A stretch of 64,000 bases of DNA, taken from assembly GCA_011390335.1 (NCBI GenBank), contig JAABSO010000005.1, positions 84,042 through 148,041 on the forward strand. The letters run 5' to 3'. Position numbers and translations under genes: made by a program. Source of the stretch: Desulfotignum sp. (GTDB lineage Bacteria; Desulfobacterota; Desulfobacteria; Desulfobacterales; Desulfobacteraceae). This document shows positions 60,520 to 64,000 of the stretch, piece after piece (position 1 is the stretch's first letter; each line of letters begins with the position of its first letter). The notes beneath the pieces were generated by a model. The model was given only the letters and a program-made list of their open reading frames with translations. It had not been told where the DNA came from and searched no databases.

Positions 60520-61746
60520 ATGAAAAGCAAAACCGCATTAATTTTCAACGCATTACTGGTTATTGTGTTCGTGTTTGCATTCACCCTGCCGGCATTTGCC
60601 GGCAAAACATACAAACTGGGGATGTCTCTTGCCATCACAGGTCCCACATCTGATGCAGGGAACCCCTATGCCAAAGGCTCGGAGGACTGGTTTAAATTTG
60701 TCAATGAAACCGATTACCTGGGAGACGGTGACAAAATCGACTGCCCCATCCGGGATGACCAGTACAAAAATGACATCACCAAGCGATTTTTTGAAGAATT
60801 TCTGGATGACGAAATCCTGATTTTCTTAAGCTATGCCACCGGTGGCAACCTGGCATTGAAACGCGATTTTGAAGAGGTGCAGATCCCGGTTATTCCCGCC
60901 TCCTACCATGAAGGCCTGATCGTGGATGCCAACTACACCTTCATGCCCGTGGCCACCTATTCTGAAAACGCCGTTAGTCTGGCCGAGTATGTGGTTGACA
61001 AACACAAAGGGACGGATACCCCCAAGGTCGCTTTCTTTATCCATCCATCCGCATTCGGCAGGGGTCCGCTGGAAGATACCCAGAAAGCCGTTTCCCTGGG
61101 CCTGGGAATTGACATTGTCGAAGTGGTGGAACACGGCACAGACCTGGACAACACTGCCATGCTCCAGCGCCTGGAGAGCAAGGGGGTGCAGTATGTGATC
61201 TGCCACACGGTGCAGACCCCGGTGGCCACCATGCTCACCGATGCCCAACGCTTAGGAGTGACGGCCACCTCTTTTGGTGAAAAAGGCAAGCTCACCTTTC
61301 TGGGTGCCCACTATACCGGCGGATCCGATTTAATCGCCCTGGCAGGCACCGCCACAGAGGGGTTCATCTGGGCTGATTCCTACAACCTGACCTCGGAAAA
61401 CAATGAAGGGGCCAAAAAACAGCTGGAACTGGCAGAACGATACGGCCGGGATGACAAGGCTGCCAACTCACACAATTACGGTGCCGGCATCCTGGCGGCC
61501 CAGATTGCCACCGAAGCCATCAAAGAGACCAAGAAGGCCGGCTTGAAAATGACCAGAGAAAATATCTACAAAACCATGCAGACATTGAATTTTGAATCCT
61601 TTGCCGCAGCCGGACCGGTGACCTACTCTCCCACCGAACGTATCGGTGTGGATGTCCAGAACATTTATGTGGCCCAGGACGGCGTATTCAAAAAAATCCA
61701 GTCCTTTGAATCCCAGTACATCCAGAAAGTCCGGGCCAGCCGGTAA
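60520..61746 (+). CDS. Periplasmic substrate-binding protein of the Liv-type importer
   Basis: A 408-residue protein with a signal peptide (about 1-26, ALIFNALLVIVFVFAFTLPAFAG) followed by a type I periplasmic-binding fold: YKLGMSLAITGPTSDAGNPYAKGSEDWFKFVNE, then SYATGGNLALKRDFEEVQIPVIPASYHEG. GAGGAGGCACGTATC precedes the ATG. It determines the imported substrate, probably a carboxylic acid given the neighbour ligase, rather than leucine. A strong hairpin follows the gene. Confidence 0.92.
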   Translation: MKSKTALIFNALLVIVFVFAFTLPAFAGKTYKLGMSLAITGPTSDAGNPYAKGSEDWFKFVNETDYLGDGDKIDCPIRDDQYKNDITKRFFEEFLDDEILIFLSYATGGNLALKRDFEEVQIPVIPASYHEGLIVDANYTFMPVATYSENAVSLAEYVVDKHKGTDTPKVAFFIHPSAFGRGPLEDTQKAVSLGLGIDIVEVVEHGTDLDNTAMLQRLESKGVQYVICHTVQTPVATMLTDAQRLGVTATSFGEKGKLTFLGAHYTGGSDLIALAGTATEGFIWADSYNLTSENNEGAKKQLELAERYGRDDKAANSHNYGAGILAAQIATEAIKETKKAGLKMTRENIYKTMQTLNFESFAAAGPVTYSPTERIGVDVQNIYVAQDGVFKKIQSFESQYIQKVRASR

Positions 61747-61791
61747 CTTGATCTGTATGAAGCATACCACTGCATACACAAGGTAACCCTG

Positions 61792-61825
61792 CCTTCCCGG
61801 AAACAGGTTCCTGTTTCCGGGAAGG
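61792..61825 (+). terminator. Perfect 16-bp hairpin between binding protein and livF
   Basis: CCTTCCCGGAAACAGG (61792-61807), TT, then its exact complement (61810-61825). There is no following T-run. It probably protects the 3' end of the binding-protein message or weakens livF expression rather than terminating all transcription. Confidence 0.75.
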
Positions 61826-61852
61826 TCAACCACCAAGCCAGAGAAAGTGCAT

Positions 61853-62659
61853 ATGGAAACAAATCTGCTGGAAGTCAATAACATTGAAGTGGTCTACAAT
61901 GATATCATCCAGGTTTTGCGGGGGGTCAGCCTCCATGTACCAAAAGGCAGCATTGTCGCCCTTCTTGGAACCAATGGCGCCGGAAAGACAACCACATTGC
62001 GGGCCATATCAGGATTGCTGAAACCGGAAAACGGGGCCATCAGGGAAGGCCATATCACCTTTGACGGCACAGACACCACACAGATGCTGGGAACCGCTGT
62101 GGTCAAACTCGGGGCCGTGATGGTACCGGAAGGCCGCCGGGTGTTCAAGCACCTGACAGTGAGTGAAAATATCATTGTGGGCTCCATCACCCGCAAAGAC
62201 GGGGCTGCTGCCATCAAAAAAGACAATGAACTCATGTATAAACACTTTCCCCGGCTTTCCAATGTCACCAACCGCATGGCCGGGTACAGCTCCGGCGGCG
62301 AGCAGCAGATGATCGCCATTGCCAGGGCCCTTATGGCTGCCCCCAAGATGCTCATGCTGGACGAACCTTCCCTGGGCCTGGCCCCGCTGCTGGTAAAAGA
62401 AATTTTTGACAATATCCAGCGCATCAACAAGGAGCTTAAAACCACCATCCTGGTGGTGGAGCAGAACGCCAAGGTTGCCCTGGCTGTTTCCGATTATGCC
62501 TATATCATGGAATCAGGCAAAGTGGTACTGGAAGGCCCATCAAAAGAGCTGCAGAACAACCCGGATGTCAAGGAATTCTACATGGGCATCACCAAAGGGG
62601 GTGGACGCAAATCCTTTAAAGATGTAAAATCCTATAAACGGCGCAAACGCTGGATGTAG
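61853..62659 (+). CDS. livF: Branched-chain-type ABC transporter ATPase (LivF-like)
   Basis: A 268-residue ABC ATPase with Walker A LLGTNGAGKTTT, signature YSSGGEQQMIAIARAL, Walker B LMLDEPSLGLAPLL and the LivF-type ending VVEQNAKVALAVSDYAYIMESGKVVLEG. It has a longer basic C-terminus than most (GGGRKSFKDVKSYKRRKRWM). The ATG at 61853 is chosen; GTG at 61847 is an alternative. It completes the six-gene operon and is followed after 23 bases by the UspA-REC gene. Confidence 0.93.
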   Translation: METNLLEVNNIEVVYNDIIQVLRGVSLHVPKGSIVALLGTNGAGKTTTLRAISGLLKPENGAIREGHITFDGTDTTQMLGTAVVKLGAVMVPEGRRVFKHLTVSENIIVGSITRKDGAAAIKKDNELMYKHFPRLSNVTNRMAGYSSGGEQQMIAIARALMAAPKMLMLDEPSLGLAPLLVKEIFDNIQRINKELKTTILVVEQNAKVALAVSDYAYIMESGKVVLEGPSKELQNNPDVKEFYMGITKGGGRKSFKDVKSYKRRKRWM

Positions 62660-62682
62660 ACCATAACTTTTAGGAGCGCAAC

Positions 62683-63585
62683 ATGAATATACTGGTGGGA
62701 TACGATGGTGGAGAAGAGGGACGTCTGGCCCTGGCCCTTGCCCGGGATACAGCGGTTTTTCACAAGGCATTTGTCCATGTGATCACCTCCATGGAAGGGG
62801 GCAGCGCAGAAAAACAGGCAGATATCCAGAAAGCGGAACAGGGCCTTGCCTTTGCAAAAACCCTTCTGGAAAACTCCAACATCCCCTGTGACTGCCAGCA
62901 GAGCGTCCGGGGCATGTCCGCAGGCGAAGACTTAGTGAAATTTGCCGAAGAAAACGATATCAACCATATTTTTTTAGGCATCCGGAAAAAATCCCGGGCC
63001 CAGAAAGCCATCCTGGGCTCCACTGCCCGGTACGTCATCCTCAAGGCCCCCTGCCCCGTGACAACGGTAAAATTCGATCTGGACACCATCTCCACCCAGG
63101 ACCTGCTCAAGGACCGCCGCATCCTGGTGGTGGATGATGAACCCGATATCCTGGAAACCATTGAGGAACTCATGGACATGTGCATCCTTGACACAGCCGG
63201 CTCCTTTGAGGCTGCCAGGAAAAAACTGGATGAAACCGCATACGACCTGGCCATCCTCGACATCATGGGCGTCAACGGCTATGAAATCCTGGCCCTGGCC
63301 AAAGAAAAAGACCTGCCCGCCCTCATGCTCACGGCCCATGCCCTGACCCCGGAAAACCTCAAGGAATCCATCAAAAAAGGGGCCGACGCCTACATCCCCA
63401 AAGATGAACTGGCCAACCTGCAAACCCACGTGGCAGACGTAATCCGCACAAGAATCCAGGGCAACCAGGGCTACGGTGCCTGGTTTTCCAAACTCAAGCC
63501 CTTTTTCGACAAATCCTTCGGATCCGGCTGGCAGGAAAAGGACAGAAATTTCTGGAACTCATTTAACGACAAATACGGCAAATAA
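62683..63585 (+). CDS. Universal stress domain fused to receiver domain
   Basis: A 300-residue protein: a UspA-like domain (1-130; start MNILVGYDGGEEGRLALALARDTAV, later HIFLGIRKKSRAQKAILGSTARYVILKAPCPVTTVK), then a receiver domain (145-255; RRILVVDDEPDILETIEELMDM and LDIMGVNGYE) and the tail WFSKLKPFFDKSFGSGWQEKDRNFWNSF. The receiver and tail are paralogous to the response regulator at 50.2 kb. TTTTAGGAGCGCAAC precedes the ATG. It follows livF closely, so it may be co-transcribed with the importer and sense its status. Confidence 0.9.
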   Translation: MNILVGYDGGEEGRLALALARDTAVFHKAFVHVITSMEGGSAEKQADIQKAEQGLAFAKTLLENSNIPCDCQQSVRGMSAGEDLVKFAEENDINHIFLGIRKKSRAQKAILGSTARYVILKAPCPVTTVKFDLDTISTQDLLKDRRILVVDDEPDILETIEELMDMCILDTAGSFEAARKKLDETAYDLAILDIMGVNGYEILALAKEKDLPALMLTAHALTPENLKESIKKGADAYIPKDELANLQTHVADVIRTRIQGNQGYGAWFSKLKPFFDKSFGSGWQEKDRNFWNSFNDKYGK

Positions 63586-63766
63586 AACATTTTTGCCACA
63601 GGCACTTCCACACCCTATGAAAAAAACTTCACATTGTTGGGAAATAAATGTGACAATTGTTGGTAGAAAAAGTGACACCTGTCCAAAATTCCTCTATAAG
63701 CATACCCAATAACCGCATTTTTCAGCTATGGAACGGAACTTGCTTTACAAAGCTATAAACAAATTG

Positions 63767-63795
63767 TTGACACCGTGCTTATTGGAATTTAATCT
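63767..63795 (+). promoter_or_regulatory. Promoter before the exported protein
   Basis: A perfect TTGACA (63767-63772), a 17-base spacer and TAATCT (63790-63795), 18 bases before the start codon. Confidence 0.5.
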
Positions 63796-63813
63796 GGCAC
63801 CCAGAGGAGCATT

Positions 63814-64000
63814 ATGGACATGAACAGAAAAAACAAATTTGGTTTAAAAAATAAAAAAATACAGATGGCAGCATCATTGATGCAAAAATTTGTTCTGGTG
63901 ATGGCGGTATTTGTTATGATGGCAGCGACTGCCCATGCCGGGCCGTTTCTAACGCATGACGATTCTTCACCAGATGTCGTCAATACTTCTATAGTATTAA
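63814..64000 (+). CDS. Exported protein, N-terminal part (runs off the window)
   Basis: The open frame of at least 62 residues starts after AGAGGAGCATT. It has a basic, Asn/Lys-rich N-terminus of 24 residues and then a hydrophobic stretch (FVLVMAVFVMMAATAHAG) with a signal-peptidase-like AHA-G site. The mature part begins GPFLTHDDSSPDVV. The function cannot be told from this part. The AT-rich codons differ from the neighbours, and its promoter is separate. Confidence 0.75.
   Translation, partial: MDMNRKNKFGLKNKKIQMAASLMQKFVLVMAVFVMMAATAHAGPFLTHDDSSPDVVNTSIVL

Noticed and set aside
1..64000. tRNA, rRNA or insertion-sequence genes
   Set aside because: Nothing resembling a tRNA T-arm and acceptor pair, rRNA core or transposase was found while reading the intergenic regions.

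Overview
The window looks like a chromosomal segment of a sulfate-reducing deltaproteobacterium of the Desulfobacteraceae type (Desulfotignum/Desulfobacter-like; the genus is an inference). The main evidence is a complete dsrA-dsrB-dsrD set for dissimilatory sulfite reductase followed by a dsrN/cbiA-like amidotransferase. Supporting evidence is a tetraheme cytochrome c3, the end of a tungsten-type aldehyde:ferredoxin oxidoreductase, a four-subunit 2-oxoacid:ferredoxin oxidoreductase, and acyl-CoA metabolism genes. Gene density is high, and most genes have good ribosome binding sites.

Layout. 1-4.1 kb: end of an AOR gene with a MoaD/ThiS-like partner, a DEAD-box helicase, a Tat pair (tatB-like, tatC) and a periplasmic tetraheme cytochrome. 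4.1-11.4 kb (minus strand): a TPR protein and an unknown 394-aa protein, a terminator and a clear promoter, then dsrA, dsrB, dsrD, dsrN-like and panC. 11.5-15.9 kb: dapA-like, a hypothetical gene, a YkgJ-type cysteine-cluster protein, galU and a lytic transglycosylase. 15.9-25.2 kb: a fusion of an endonuclease-Q-like PHP nuclease to a UvrD-type helicase, a double-REC protein with a degenerate GGDEF domain, a thioredoxin/HEAT protein, a tiny ribbon-helix-helix gene, a DUF985 cupin and two unknown genes. 25.2-29.8 kb: two different glutamate dehydrogenases in tandem. 30-39.5 kb: MaoC-like, EamA transporter, argG, gpt, an MltD-like LysM transglycosylase, a pspF-like activator divergent from a pspABC operon with a sigma-54 promoter, and a LysE exporter.

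39.9-46.7 kb: a radical SAM enzyme overlapping a homocitrate-synthase-like enzyme, then a MinD-like ATPase with korDABC and a double-ACT protein. 46.8-49.7 kb (minus): acyl-CoA dehydrogenase, XRE-cupin regulator and ilvE. 50-53.9 kb: zinc ribbon, response regulator and two histidine kinases. 54-62.7 kb: a divergent acyl-CoA synthetase, then a Liv-type ABC importer operon with a full-length acyl-CoA synthetase embedded in it. 62.7-64 kb: a UspA-REC fusion paralogous to the response regulator at 50 kb, and the start of an exported protein.

The most unusual signal lies between the genes. A dispersed palindromic element occurs in four copies (about 13.2, 31.9, 39.7 and 46.75 kb). Its stem arms change in a compensatory way between copies while short internal motifs stay fixed, as expected for a mobile palindrome or structured RNA. 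A second, shorter palindrome (41.23 kb, with a half copy at 43.68 kb) sits just upstream of start codons inside operons and at 41.23 kb is translated into the C-terminus of the preceding gene. No tRNA, rRNA, CRISPR array or intact insertion sequence was recognised.
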